Positions 37,368-45,655 of a stretch of 64,000 nt of DNA are shown here, piece by piece. Within the stretch, counting starts at the first letter, position 1. Each line of letters opens with the position of its first letter. The stretch comes from Bryobacteraceae bacterium (GTDB lineage Bacteria; Acidobacteriota; Terriglobia; Bryobacterales; Bryobacteraceae), in NCBI GenBank assembly GCA_030041495.1, contig JASHNT010000078.1, positions 1 to 64,000 of the forward strand, read 5' to 3'. The notes below the pieces were generated by a model that saw nothing but the letters and a program-made list of their open reading frames with translations, did not search any database and was not told where the DNA came from. The position numbers and the translations under genes were made by a program.

Positions 37368-38419
37368 GGAAAAGCGTGACAGATCAAATGACGGCTGCGG
37401 TGCTGTATGGCAAAGAGCAGCTGCGCATTGAACGGGTGAACATTCCGAAGCTGGCCCCGGGCGATGTCCTGGTGCGAGTGAAGACTGCCCTGACCTGCGG
37501 GACCGACGTCAAGGTGTTCCGCCGTGGCTACCACGCGATGATGATTCACCCGCCCGCGCTGTTCGGGCACGAGTTGGCCGGCGACATCGTGGCGATGGGC
37601 GAGGACGTCCGCGGGTTTAAGACCGGCGACCGGGTGGTTGCGGCCAATTCCGCGCCGTGCGGGGAGTGTTTCCATTGCCGCCGCGGGCAGGAAAACCTTT
37701 GCGACGACCTGCTGTTCAATAACGGGGCTTACGCCGAATACATCCGGATTCCGGAAAGAATCGTCCAGAAAAACCTGTGCCGGATTCCGGACCACGTAAG
37801 CTATCAGGATGCCGCGCTGGTCGAGCCTTTGTCGTGCGTGATGCGGGGCTTGGAAGAAACAGGAGTGCAGCCGGCCGACAACGTCGCAGTGATCGGACTG
37901 GGGCCCATCGGCATGATGTTCGTGCGGCTGGCGACGACGGTATACAAAGCCCGGGTGATCGCGGTTGGCCGGCGCCAGCAACAACTGGACCGGGCGATGC
38001 GGCTGGGTGCGGCGGAGACCGTGCTTAATGACGGCTCGCGCGATCCAGTGGCGTCGGTTCGCGGGCTGACGGGAGGACGCGGCGCGGACGTGGTGATTGA
38101 AGCGGTCGGGCTGCCGGAAGTCTGGCAACTGGCGATCCGGCTGCTGCGGCGCGGCGGCGTTGTCAATTTTTTTGGCGGGTGTCCTGCCGGCTCGGAAGTC
38201 GCCGTGGATACGGAGCTGCTGCATTACTCGGAGCTGACGCTCAAGGCCAGTTTCCATCACACGCCGCCGCTGGTGCGCAAGGCTCTGGAGGCGGTAAGCA
38301 GCGGCTACGTCACGGCGCGGGACTTCGTCAATCGCGTGGAGCCGCTTTCCAATTTGCTGGAAGTGATGCAGCACCTGATGAGTCACAACGGCCACCTGAA
38401 GACCGCGATCATCCCCTAA
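37364..38419 (+). CDS. Zinc-dependent medium-chain dehydrogenase 2 (hopanoid operon)
   Basis: A 351-residue MDR-family dehydrogenase with sorbitol/threonine-dehydrogenase character. Zinc ligands: TCGTD (C45), GHE (H69), and structural cysteines C99, C102, C105 and C113 in APCGECFHCRRGQENLC. A VIGLGPIGMMF NAD(P) motif follows. Start GTG 37364 overlaps the upstream stop; an alternative GTG lies at 37376. It is related to but clearly different from the preceding dehydrogenase, so the pair is not a simple recent duplication. Both are embedded between hpnG and hpnC. Confidence 0.88.
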   Translation: MRKSVTDQMTAAVLYGKEQLRIERVNIPKLAPGDVLVRVKTALTCGTDVKVFRRGYHAMMIHPPALFGHELAGDIVAMGEDVRGFKTGDRVVAANSAPCGECFHCRRGQENLCDDLLFNNGAYAEYIRIPERIVQKNLCRIPDHVSYQDAALVEPLSCVMRGLEETGVQPADNVAVIGLGPIGMMFVRLATTVYKARVIAVGRRQQQLDRAMRLGAAETVLNDGSRDPVASVRGLTGGRGADVVIEAVGLPEVWQLAIRLLRRGGVVNFFGGCPAGSEVAVDTELLHYSELTLKASFHHTPPLVRKALEAVSSGYVTARDFVNRVEPLSNLLEVMQHLMSHNGHLKTAIIP

Positions 38420-38436
38420 AGCCTCCGGACCACCCT

Positions 38437-39369
38437 GTGTATCTGGCGCCCACCGAATTCCTGGCTTCGCCCGAGGCGATGCAGCGAGTCTGGACTCTTT
38501 CCGATGCGATCGAGTACACGCGGTGGCTGGCGACACATCACTACGAGAACTTTCACGTAGTGAGTTTTCTGCTTCCCAAGCGATTACACCAGGACTTCTA
38601 CAACGTGTACGCGTTCTGCCGCTGGGCCGACGATCTCGGCGATGAGATCGGCAACACCGAGGAGAGCTTGCGCCTGCTCAAATGGTGGCGCGGGGAGCTG
38701 CGCGCAATGTATGAATCAGGCGCGGCGAGGCATCCGGTGTTTGTCGCGCTGAAAGATACCTCGGCGCAGTACAAGTTACCGCGCGAGCTTTTCGATGATT
38801 TGATTACGGCATTCGAGCGTGACCAGGCCATCACGCGCTACAACAATTTCGAGGAGTTGTTCGACTATTGCCGCTATTCTGCCAATCCGGTGGGCAGGCT
38901 CGTCCTGGCTTTGTGTGGCTACCAAGATGCCGAGCGGCAGGCGCTGTCGGATGCCACGTGCACCGCATTGCAGCTCGCCAATCACTGGCAGGACGTGACC
39001 GTGGACTTATTGAAGGATCGCGTGTATCTGCCGCTGGACGCGATGGAGCGCCACGGCTATCCGCTGAAGGCACTGCTGGAGCGGCGTTTTGACGCGCGTT
39101 TTCGCGAAGCGATGAAGGAAGCGGTCGCCGTGGCGCGGGACCTATTCCGCAAGGGACTGCCTTTGGCGGGAATGGTGGACCGCAGGCTGGCGATCGACCT
39201 GGAACTGTTCAGCCGCGGCGGGCTCAAGGTGCTCGAGAAGATCGAAGAGCAGGATTACAACGTGTTGCGCGCCCGGCCCGCGATCTCCAAAATCGAACGT
39301 GTGGGCCTGCTGCTGGGCGCCGTGACGCGCCGGGCTTTTTCGCGCCAAAGCATCGCGCGAGCCGCATAA
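38437..39369 (+). CDS. hpnC: Hydroxysqualene synthase-type protein HpnC
   Basis: About 310 residues, GTG start 17 bases after the dehydrogenase stop (the longer frame from 38179 is out-of-context). A trans-isoprenyl diphosphate synthase-like fold: first Asp motif RWADDLGDE and second NHWQDVTVDLLKD, which bind the magnesium-diphosphates. YCRYSANPVGRLVLALCGY is characteristic of HpnC. With HpnD and HpnE it converts two farnesyl diphosphates to squalene: HpnD makes presqualene diphosphate, HpnC hydroxysqualene, HpnE squalene. hpnE is not in the window. Confidence 0.92.
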   Translation: MYLAPTEFLASPEAMQRVWTLSDAIEYTRWLATHHYENFHVVSFLLPKRLHQDFYNVYAFCRWADDLGDEIGNTEESLRLLKWWRGELRAMYESGAARHPVFVALKDTSAQYKLPRELFDDLITAFERDQAITRYNNFEELFDYCRYSANPVGRLVLALCGYQDAERQALSDATCTALQLANHWQDVTVDLLKDRVYLPLDAMERHGYPLKALLERRFDARFREAMKEAVAVARDLFRKGLPLAGMVDRRLAIDLELFSRGGLKVLEKIEEQDYNVLRARPAISKIERVGLLLGAVTRRAFSRQSIARAA

Positions 39370-39393
39370 CTACACCCGCATGACGACACTTGC

Positions 39394-40236
39394 ATGACCA
39401 CCAGCGAGTCTTACGCCTTCTGTGAAGACGTAGCGCGGCGGCAGGCCAAGAATTTCTACTACTCGTTTCTGCTGCTGGACGCAGCCCGGCGCAAAGCCAT
39501 GTGCGCCATTTATGCGTTCATGCGCTACTGCGACGATTTGAGCGACGCTGAAGGGGTGGCTGACCGCGCGGGATCGATCGCCCGCTGGCGTGAGGATTTG
39601 GAAGCCGCGTTGCGCGGGGAGGCTCCGGGGCACGCAATTTGGCCCGCGTTCATCGATAGCGTTGCACGCTACCGGATTCCGCACAAATACTTCTTCGAGA
39701 TGATCGACGGAGTGAGCTCCGATCTCGATCCGCGCCGCATTCGCACGTTCGCCGAGCTGTATGATTACTGCTATCACGTGGCCAGCGTGGTCGGACTGAC
39801 CATCGTGCATATTTTTGGATTCGATTCGCCGGAAGCTTTGGAACTGGCCGAGAAATGCGGCGTCGCGTTTCAGTTGACTAACGTCCTGCGCGACGTCCGA
39901 GAGGACGCGCAAAATCAGCGGGTATACCTTCCCGAGGAAGACCTGCAACGGTTTCAGGTGACGCCGGCCGAATTGGCGGATTCGAAACCATCCCCGGGCT
40001 TGAAAATACTGCTGGAGTTCGAGGCGGCACGAGCGCGTGGCTATTATGAGGAATCTGCGCCGCTGGTGGGGATGATCCACAAAGAGAGCCGGGCATCTCT
40101 GCGCGCGCTGATCGGGATTTATTCGCGATTGCTGGAACGGATCGTGGCCTCGGATTATGACGTGCTGGCGCAGCGGATACGCGTGCCCACTTGGGAGAAG
40201 GTGGGCATTTTGGTGCGGTCGCGGTTTTCGCGATAA
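39394..40236 (+). CDS. hpnD: Presqualene diphosphate synthase HpnD
   Basis: A 280-residue squalene/phytoene synthase family protein. First Asp motif YCDDLSDAEG, second motif NVLRDVREDAQNQRVYLP. The start is ATG 39394, 24 bases after hpnC. Sequence favours HpnD over phytoene synthase because it sits right after HpnC and carries the HpnD-type YHVASVVGLTIVHIFG segment. It is the last clear hopanoid gene of the run; a secreted PQQ protein follows 38 bases on. Confidence 0.92.
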   Translation: MTTSESYAFCEDVARRQAKNFYYSFLLLDAARRKAMCAIYAFMRYCDDLSDAEGVADRAGSIARWREDLEAALRGEAPGHAIWPAFIDSVARYRIPHKYFFEMIDGVSSDLDPRRIRTFAELYDYCYHVASVVGLTIVHIFGFDSPEALELAEKCGVAFQLTNVLRDVREDAQNQRVYLPEEDLQRFQVTPAELADSKPSPGLKILLEFEAARARGYYEESAPLVGMIHKESRASLRALIGIYSRLLERIVASDYDVLAQRIRVPTWEKVGILVRSRFSR

Positions 40237-40274
40237 AATTGCGCGTGGCTCAAGAAAGGGGAGGTCAAACCAAT

Positions 40275-41807
40275 ATGAGACTCACTGTGCTGGCTGTGCT
40301 GTTGGCTGCGGCGACCGGATACGGCCAAGGCCGCTGTTCCAGCAATCCGCCGCTGGGCGACCTGGGCGCGAAACCCGCGTGGAACGGATGGGGCGCGGGA
40401 ATCTCGAACGCGCGCCAGCAGACAGCGGCGGGAGCGGGGCTGGACGCGGCCCGCGTTGCCAATCTCAAGCTCAAATGGGCTTTCGGATTCCCGGACGCGA
40501 AGTCCGTGTACGGGCAGCCCAGCGTGGTCGCCGGGCGAGTGTTCGTGGGGGTCGATACCGGCTACGTGTATTCGATCGACGCGGCCACCGGATGCATGTA
40601 TTGGTCGTTCAAGGCAGACGCAGGCGTGCGCTCCGCGGTCAGCGTCGGGCCGTCCAGCAAAGCGGGGCAAGCGCTGGCCTACTTCGGCGATCAGAAGGCC
40701 AACGTCTACGCGCTCGATGCGGCCACCGGCGCGCAGGTGTGGAAAGTCTCCGTCGATTCGCATCCGCAGGCCCACGTCACCGGCGGCACGCAGCTCTTCG
40801 AGGGACATCTGTACGTGCCTGTGGCATCGCTCGAAGAGGCTGCGGCAACCGATCCTGCTTACCAGTGCTGCACCTTCCGCGGCAGCGTGTTGGCTCTGGA
40901 TGCGCAGACCGGCCGCCAGATCTGGAAGACCTATATGATTTCGGAAACTCCGAAACCAGCCGGCAAGAATCCCAAAGGGACGCAACTGTACGCACCCTCC
41001 GGCGCGGGCGTGTGGAACGCGCCGACCATCGATCCCAAGCGCCGCGCATTGTACGTCGGCACGGGCGATGCCTACACCAATCCGGCGGCCAAGACCACGG
41101 ATTCGATCATGGCGCTGAGCCTGGACGACGGCAAGGTCTTATGGTCGGTGCAGGACACGCCCAACGACGCCTGGGTGGTGGCTTGCATTCGCGATACGGA
41201 CAAGGAGAACTGTCCGAAGAACGCGGGGCCGGATTACGATTTCGGCGACTCGCCAATTCTGGTGAACTTGCGCAGCGGAAAAAGCCTGCTGATCGCCGGG
41301 CAGAAGAGCGGGTACGTGTGGGCGCACGACCCCGACCGCAAAGGCGCGCTGGTTTGGAAGAGCGCGGTGTTCAGCAAGCCTCCGGCGGCTACCGGACAGA
41401 TTGTGTGGGGCGGAACGGCCGACAACACGGCGGCGTATTTCGGAGTGAACAGCGGAGGCATCGTTTCCCTGGCGCTCGAAAACGGCGAGCGGAAGTGGTT
41501 CAGCGATCTCAAGGCCGCCCAAGGGCGCAAGACCGGGCAGGATGCCGCGATCTCATCGATTCCCGGCTACATCGTTTCAGGCGGCTGGGACGGCGTGCTG
41601 CGCGTTTTGTCCACGGCGGACGGCAAAGTGGTGTGGAGCTTCGACATGATAAGGGATTTTAAGACCGTGAACGGCGTAGCGGCGAAGGGCGGATCGATGG
41701 GTTCCGCGGGGCCGACCGTTGCGGGCGGGATGGTGTTCGCCGGAGCGGGTTATCCGGGGGTGCAGGACGGGGTGGGCGGCAACGTGCTGCTGGCGTTCGG
41801 GGACTAA
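40275..41807 (+). CDS. Secreted PQQ-type beta-propeller dehydrogenase (PVA-dehydrogenase-like)
   Basis: About 510 residues. A signal peptide (MRLTVLAVLLAAATGYGQG) fixes the ATG at 40275; GGGAGG lies 12 bases upstream. It has repeated propeller blades with the PQQ W-motif pattern (YSIDAATGCMYWSFKAD, YALDAATGAQVWKV, LALDAQTGRQIWKTY). A vicinal cysteine pair in YQCCTFRGSV matches polyvinyl-alcohol dehydrogenase-type PQQ enzymes. There is no haem c motif. Periplasmic alcohol oxidation is likely; substrate unknown. Its end overlaps the convergent gene by four bases. Confidence 0.82.
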   Translation: MRLTVLAVLLAAATGYGQGRCSSNPPLGDLGAKPAWNGWGAGISNARQQTAAGAGLDAARVANLKLKWAFGFPDAKSVYGQPSVVAGRVFVGVDTGYVYSIDAATGCMYWSFKADAGVRSAVSVGPSSKAGQALAYFGDQKANVYALDAATGAQVWKVSVDSHPQAHVTGGTQLFEGHLYVPVASLEEAAATDPAYQCCTFRGSVLALDAQTGRQIWKTYMISETPKPAGKNPKGTQLYAPSGAGVWNAPTIDPKRRALYVGTGDAYTNPAAKTTDSIMALSLDDGKVLWSVQDTPNDAWVVACIRDTDKENCPKNAGPDYDFGDSPILVNLRSGKSLLIAGQKSGYVWAHDPDRKGALVWKSAVFSKPPAATGQIVWGGTADNTAAYFGVNSGGIVSLALENGERKWFSDLKAAQGRKTGQDAAISSIPGYIVSGGWDGVLRVLSTADGKVVWSFDMIRDFKTVNGVAAKGGSMGSAGPTVAGGMVFAGAGYPGVQDGVGGNVLLAFGD

Positions 41808-42463
41808 TCCTGCTTCTCCGTGCCGCGCGTAGCGGCGGCGGTGCGGGCGGCCGCCGGGCGCAGTTGCGCTTCTTCCAGGCGCTTGGATTCCTGCCAGGTG
41901 AAGATCATGCGGTGCACCACGGTGAGGTTCGCCAGCACGGCGATCACCCACAGCACTTCCGGCATGCGATCGAACAGAGCGCCGATGATCATCAGCACCA
42001 CACGCTCCGGCCGTTCCATGAATCCGACTTTGCAGGTGGGGATTTCGGTTTCGGCGCGCGCGCGAGTGTAGCTGACCATCACGGAGCCCATCATCGCCAC
42101 GGCGGTCAAGACCACGTACGGCGACCGGTTGATGGAGCCGTACCACACCAGCAATCCCACCAGCAGGCCGAGATCGGAGTAGCGGTCCAGTACGGAATCG
42201 AAGAATCCGCCGAAGCGGGTCACACGATTGGTGGCGCGGGCCACGCGGCCATCGACCATGTCAAACAATCCCGCGCCCAGAATCACCGCGCCGGCCCAGC
42301 GGAACTGGCCCACCGCCAATAGCCAAGCCGCCCCGACATTGATCAGCAGGCCGATGAAGGTCAGAACGTTGGGATGGATCCGGGAAAGCGCCAAGCCGCG
42401 CACGATCTGGACGATCACCGTCTTGCAAGCCTTGCCGATTGCTCCGGTAAACGTCACGTGCAC
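41804..42463 (-). CDS. CDP-alcohol phosphatidyltransferase, inositol-phosphate type
   Basis: A 219-residue membrane enzyme. The CDP-alcohol transferase motif reads DMVDGRVARATNRVTRFGG followed by FFDSVLDRYSD, i.e. DG..AR...G.FFDS..DR..D. The FFDS/DRYSD form is typical of phosphatidylinositol-phosphate (or archaetidylinositol-phosphate) synthases rather than PgsA or PssA. About six membrane helices follow an amphipathic start. It sits two bases after greA on the same strand. A link to inositol-containing lipid is inference. Confidence 0.85.
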   Translation of the reverse strand: MHVTFTGAIGKACKTVIVQIVRGLALSRIHPNVLTFIGLLINVGAAWLLAVGQFRWAGAVILGAGLFDMVDGRVARATNRVTRFGGFFDSVLDRYSDLGLLVGLLVWYGSINRSPYVVLTAVAMMGSVMVSYTRARAETEIPTCKVGFMERPERVVLMIIGALFDRMPEVLWVIAVLANLTVVHRMIFTWQESKRLEEAQLRPAAARTAAATRGTEKQD

Positions 42464-42465
42464 TC

Positions 42466-42933
42466 CTAACTCTGCTGATGGATGGTGATCAGCTCAACGA
42501 TTTCCATCTCGCGAACGCCGCCAGGAATATTGATTTTGACAGAATCGCCGACCTGTTTGCCGAGCAGGCCGCGCCCGATGGGAGAACTGGTGGAGATCAG
42601 GCCCTTGGCCACGTCCACGTCTTCGCTGGTCACCAGTTTGTACCGGATCTTTTCATCCTTCGCCACGTCCAGCACCGTCACGGAGGAGCCCAAGCCGACC
42701 CGGTCATGCGGGATCTTGGACATATCGATCATCGAGATTTCGCGCAGGCGGTTGGTGAGCTGGCCCAAGCGGGCGCTTACCCAGCCTTGCCGCTCCTTGG
42801 CCGCGTGGTATTCGGCGTTTTCACTTAGGTCGCCGTGAGCCCGAGCCTTAAGGATCTCCTTGGGGAGCTCAATGCGAAGCTCGTTTTCTAGGGCAGCGAT
42901 CTCCTCCTGGAGTTTTCTCTTGAGATCTTCCAT
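42466..42933 (-). CDS. greA: Transcription elongation factor GreA
   Basis: A 155-residue protein. The N-terminal coiled coil holds ARAHGDLSENAEYHAAKERQ with the acidic tip; the C-terminal FKBP-like domain has IGRGLLGKQVGDSVKI. It rescues backtracked RNA polymerase by stimulating transcript cleavage. The upstream region (see promoter entry) gives a leader of about 80 bases. Co-directional with the CDP-alcohol transferase, which begins after a two-base gap. Confidence 0.95.
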   Translation of the reverse strand: MEDLKRKLQEEIAALENELRIELPKEILKARAHGDLSENAEYHAAKERQGWVSARLGQLTNRLREISMIDMSKIPHDRVGLGSSVTVLDVAKDEKIRYKLVTSEDVDVAKGLISTSSPIGRGLLGKQVGDSVKINIPGGVREMEIVELITIHQQS

Positions 42934-43022
42934 CTGTTCGCCAAATTATGTCGGTCACAACGAATGCGCTGGCGGGTAAGTGACTCAAAAAGGTGCACCA
43001 GCGCCCCTGTGAGCTCAACCCG

Positions 43023-43042
43023 ATTATACCTCTGTTACAGAG
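43023..43042 (-). promoter_or_regulatory. greA promoter region with 13-bp palindrome
   Basis: On the minus strand a perfect TATAAT lies at 43028-43023. Directly upstream of it, at 43030-43042, is the perfect palindrome CTCTGT-T-ACAGAG. Its position between -35 and -10 is typical of a repressor operator. The -35 is weak. The predicted leader is about 80 bases to the greA ATG. Confidence 0.45.
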
Positions 43043-43077
43043 CCGCAACCGGGCGGAAGGATGGTCCCTGGACGGAG

Positions 43078-44205
43078 CTACTTGGAGAGTTCCCGCCGCA
43101 TGGCTGCCAGCGAGGCCTGCATGCCTTCGCTGCCATTGAAGAAAGCCTCGCCGGCGTCGCCGCCGTGCTGGGTGACCTCGGCAAACAGAGGGACCAGTTC
43201 GGGGTCGCGCCAGCCGCGCCGAGCTTCCTCCAGCATCATATCGATGGCGTGCTGGTGGGAGAAGGCGGGCTTGTAGGGCCGGGCGGTGGTCAGAGCGTCG
43301 TAAATATCGGCGACTTGCAGAATGCGCGCCAGCAAAGGGATCGATTCGCCACGGAGGCCGTCGGGGTAGCCGCTACCGTCCCACCGCTCGTGATGGCTGC
43401 GGATGATAGGTAGAACCGGCGCCAACGTCTTCATGGGGCGGCAGATCTCTTCGCCGCGAATGGTGTGCTGGCGCATGAGCTGCCATTCCTGCTCCGTCAG
43501 GAGGCCCCGCTTGAACAGGATCGAATCTGGAATGACGATTTTGCCGATATCGTGCAGATAGCCGCCGCGGTACAGAGCCAACTGCTCCCGGCGGGGTAGG
43601 CCCAAAGCCTGCGCCAGAGCGATGCCGTAGGCCGCCAGGCGTTCGCAATGCATGCCGGTGTAACGGTCGCGATGCTCCACCGATTGCGCCAGCGCGAACA
43701 GGATGCCTTCGGCTTCTTCCAGCGAATCCACCAAGGCCTTGTTGCGCAGCATGGAGCGGATGCGGGTTCGGACCAGCGCGGGCCGCAGAGGCTTTACCAG
43801 AAACTCGTCCGCGCCGGATTCGTAACCGGCCACTTCGTTGTCCATGCCTTGCACGCTGGTGGTGATCAGCACGGGGACCAGTTGCGTGCGGCGATCTTTC
43901 TTGATCAACTCGCAGAACTCGGTGCCGGTCATCTCCGGCATGACTTGATCGAGGATCACCAGGTCGACTTTTTCGCGCTCCAGAATGGTGAGCGCTTCGG
44001 ACGGCCGCTTGGCTTCGAGGATGTGGTACGGCGCAGTCTTGAGCATCGCGCGCAGGAGCCGGCGATTGAGGTCGATTTCGTCGACAATCAGGAGCGTGGG
44101 CGCCTGCGCGGCATCCTCAAGGACGCTATCCCAATTCGGGGCGCAAGCCGCGATATTCAGCGGAGCCGTGATCCGTTCTTGAGCGGATTTGAGGTCAATC
44201 GCCAC
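43078..44205 (-). CDS. Response regulator with HD-GYP c-di-GMP phosphodiesterase domain
   Basis: A 375-residue cytosolic protein. Receiver domain (about 36-155): phosphoacceptor D86 in LVILDQVMPEM, K138. HD-GYP domain (about 165-345): HDIGK with H218/D219, and HHERWDGSGYPDGLRGE (271-287), the intact HHExxDGxGYP motif. It should hydrolyse c-di-GMP when phosphorylated. No partner kinase is adjacent; the orphan hybrid kinase at 18070-19206 and two PilZ proteins in the window are possible network members. Confidence 0.93.
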   Translation of the reverse strand: MAIDLKSAQERITAPLNIAACAPNWDSVLEDAAQAPTLLIVDEIDLNRRLLRAMLKTAPYHILEAKRPSEALTILEREKVDLVILDQVMPEMTGTEFCELIKKDRRTQLVPVLITTSVQGMDNEVAGYESGADEFLVKPLRPALVRTRIRSMLRNKALVDSLEEAEGILFALAQSVEHRDRYTGMHCERLAAYGIALAQALGLPRREQLALYRGGYLHDIGKIVIPDSILFKRGLLTEQEWQLMRQHTIRGEEICRPMKTLAPVLPIIRSHHERWDGSGYPDGLRGESIPLLARILQVADIYDALTTARPYKPAFSHQHAIDMMLEEARRGWRDPELVPLFAEVTQHGGDAGEAFFNGSEGMQASLAAMRRELSK

Positions 44206-44223
44206 TGGGGCAGGCTTCTTCCT

Positions 44224-44243
44224 AGCCCGTGGAATAGCGGGCT
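44224..44243. repeat. Inverted repeat in the HD-GYP/purine permease intergenic region
   Basis: AGCCCG and CGGGCT (44224-44229 and 44238-44243), perfect 6-bp arms around an 8-base centre. It lies about 20 bases upstream of the HD-GYP start, between two divergent genes. It could form a hairpin in the HD-GYP leader or be a regulator site; no purine-riboswitch core was seen. Confidence 0.35.
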
Positions 44244-44335
44244 TCAGGTTTCCATCGGCGGGGACTACGGAAAATATTAGGGAGCACTATCGAAATTGGT
44301 ACTAAGGTGTGCGGCGGTTTCTCCCGCGGAACGCG

Positions 44336-44341
44336 TACAAT
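44336..44341 (+). promoter_or_regulatory. -10-like TACAAT six bases before the purine permease start
   Basis: TACAAT ends six bases before ATG 44348. A promoter here would give a leaderless transcript starting at the ATG. The -35 is poor. Confidence 0.35.
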
Positions 44342-44347
44342 AAGCCG

Positions 44348-45655
44348 ATGCGCCAGAAACTGGAGCAGTACTTTGAATTCAAGCGTTTAGGCGCGAACTG
44401 GCGCACTGAAATCCTGGCCGGAGCCACCACTTTCGCCACCATGGCGTACATCGTTCTGGTGAATCCGTCGGTACTGGCCGAGGCCGGGTTGCCGTTTCGG
44501 GCAGTGGTGGCTGCCACGTGCTTCTGCGCCGCCTTCGGCAGCATTCTGATGGGCGTGGTGGCTCGTTACCCGGTGGCTCTGGCGCCGGGAATGGGGTTGA
44601 ATGCGTATTTCGCCTACACGGTGGTAAAGGGGCTGGGAGTGCCGTGGCAGACGGCTCTGGGCGCGGTGTTCCTGTCCGGGGTCGCGTTTCTGATTCTGAC
44701 CGTTGCGGGTATCCGGCAACTGATCGTGGAGGCGATCCCGATTGAGTTGTACGCGGCCGTGGCGGCAGGCATCGGACTCTTTATTGCCTTGATCGGCCTG
44801 CGCAACGCCGGTATCGTGGTGGCAAACTCATCCACGCTTGTGGCGCTCGGGAATTTGCGCGACAAAAACACCGCGCTGGCGATTTTCGGGCTGGCGCTGA
44901 CCGCGGCGCTGATGGCTTGGGGCCTGCGCGCGGCGATGCTGCTGGGAATCCTCGGCACGACTCTGGCCGGTGTGATGATGGGGCTGGTGAAGTGGACTCC
45001 GGCGTCGTATCGCGCCTCCGATATCTTCGCGACGGCGGGCAAACTGGACGTGCGGAGAGCGCTGCACATCGGCCTCGCGGAAATTGTGTTCGTGTTTCTA
45101 TTTGTGGATCTGTTCGACAATCTGGGGACTCTGGTGGGCGTGGGCAAGAAGGCTGGATTATTCGATCAAGCCAACCGCATTCCGCGCTTGCCGCGCATCC
45201 TGACCTGCGATGCGCTGGCAACCATCGCCGGATCGCTCGCCGGCACTTCGACGGTCACCAGCTACATCGAAAGCGCGGCTGGAGTGGCGGCGGGAGGACG
45301 AACCGGCGTGACGGCGATCGTCACCGGGTTGTTGTTCATCGTGGCTCTGTTCGTAGCTCCGTTGGTGGGCGCTGTGCCCACGGCTGCAACCGCGCCCGCG
45401 CTGATTCTGGTGGGGTCGCTGATGATGTCGCACGCGGCGGAGATTCACTGGAACAATCCGATAGTGGCAATTCCGGCGTTCCTGACCATGCTGACCATTC
45501 CTTTGACGTTCAGCATCGCCACCGGACTCTCTTTCGGGTTCACGGCGTTCGCGCTCATGAAGCTGGTCCACGGCGAATTACGTCGCAAGGACTGGATGGT
45601 CTACCTGCTGGCGGCGATTTTCGCAGCCCGCTTCATTTACCTAGGGACGTTTTGA
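44348..45655 (+). CDS. AzgA-like NCS2 purine permease
   Basis: A 435-residue inner-membrane protein with about 14 hydrophobic segments. Family marks of the AzgA/PbuG branch: the early GANWRTEILAGATTFATMAYIVL, APGMGLNAYFAYTVV, the late FVDLFDNLGTLVGVGKKAG and the GTSTVTSYIESAAGVAAGGR substrate motif. Such carriers take up adenine, guanine or hypoxanthine with protons. The ATG at 44348 is preferred; the frame opens upstream at 44309. The 3' end overlaps the convergent TIM-barrel gene by 19 bases. Confidence 0.92.
   Translation: MRQKLEQYFEFKRLGANWRTEILAGATTFATMAYIVLVNPSVLAEAGLPFRAVVAATCFCAAFGSILMGVVARYPVALAPGMGLNAYFAYTVVKGLGVPWQTALGAVFLSGVAFLILTVAGIRQLIVEAIPIELYAAVAAGIGLFIALIGLRNAGIVVANSSTLVALGNLRDKNTALAIFGLALTAALMAWGLRAAMLLGILGTTLAGVMMGLVKWTPASYRASDIFATAGKLDVRRALHIGLAEIVFVFLFVDLFDNLGTLVGVGKKAGLFDQANRIPRLPRILTCDALATIAGSLAGTSTVTSYIESAAGVAAGGRTGVTAIVTGLLFIVALFVAPLVGAVPTAATAPALILVGSLMMSHAAEIHWNNPIVAIPAFLTMLTIPLTFSIATGLSFGFTAFALMKLVHGELRRKDWMVYLLAAIFAARFIYLGTF

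Noticed and set aside
40157-41662. 500-codon plus-strand frame overlapping the PQQ protein
   Set aside because: Arg/Gly-rich and motif-free; the frame from 40275 has a signal peptide and clear propeller repeats.
44206-44347. Purine riboswitch ahead of the AzgA-like permease
   Set aside because: No conserved three-helix core or loop sequences; only a simple inverted repeat is present.
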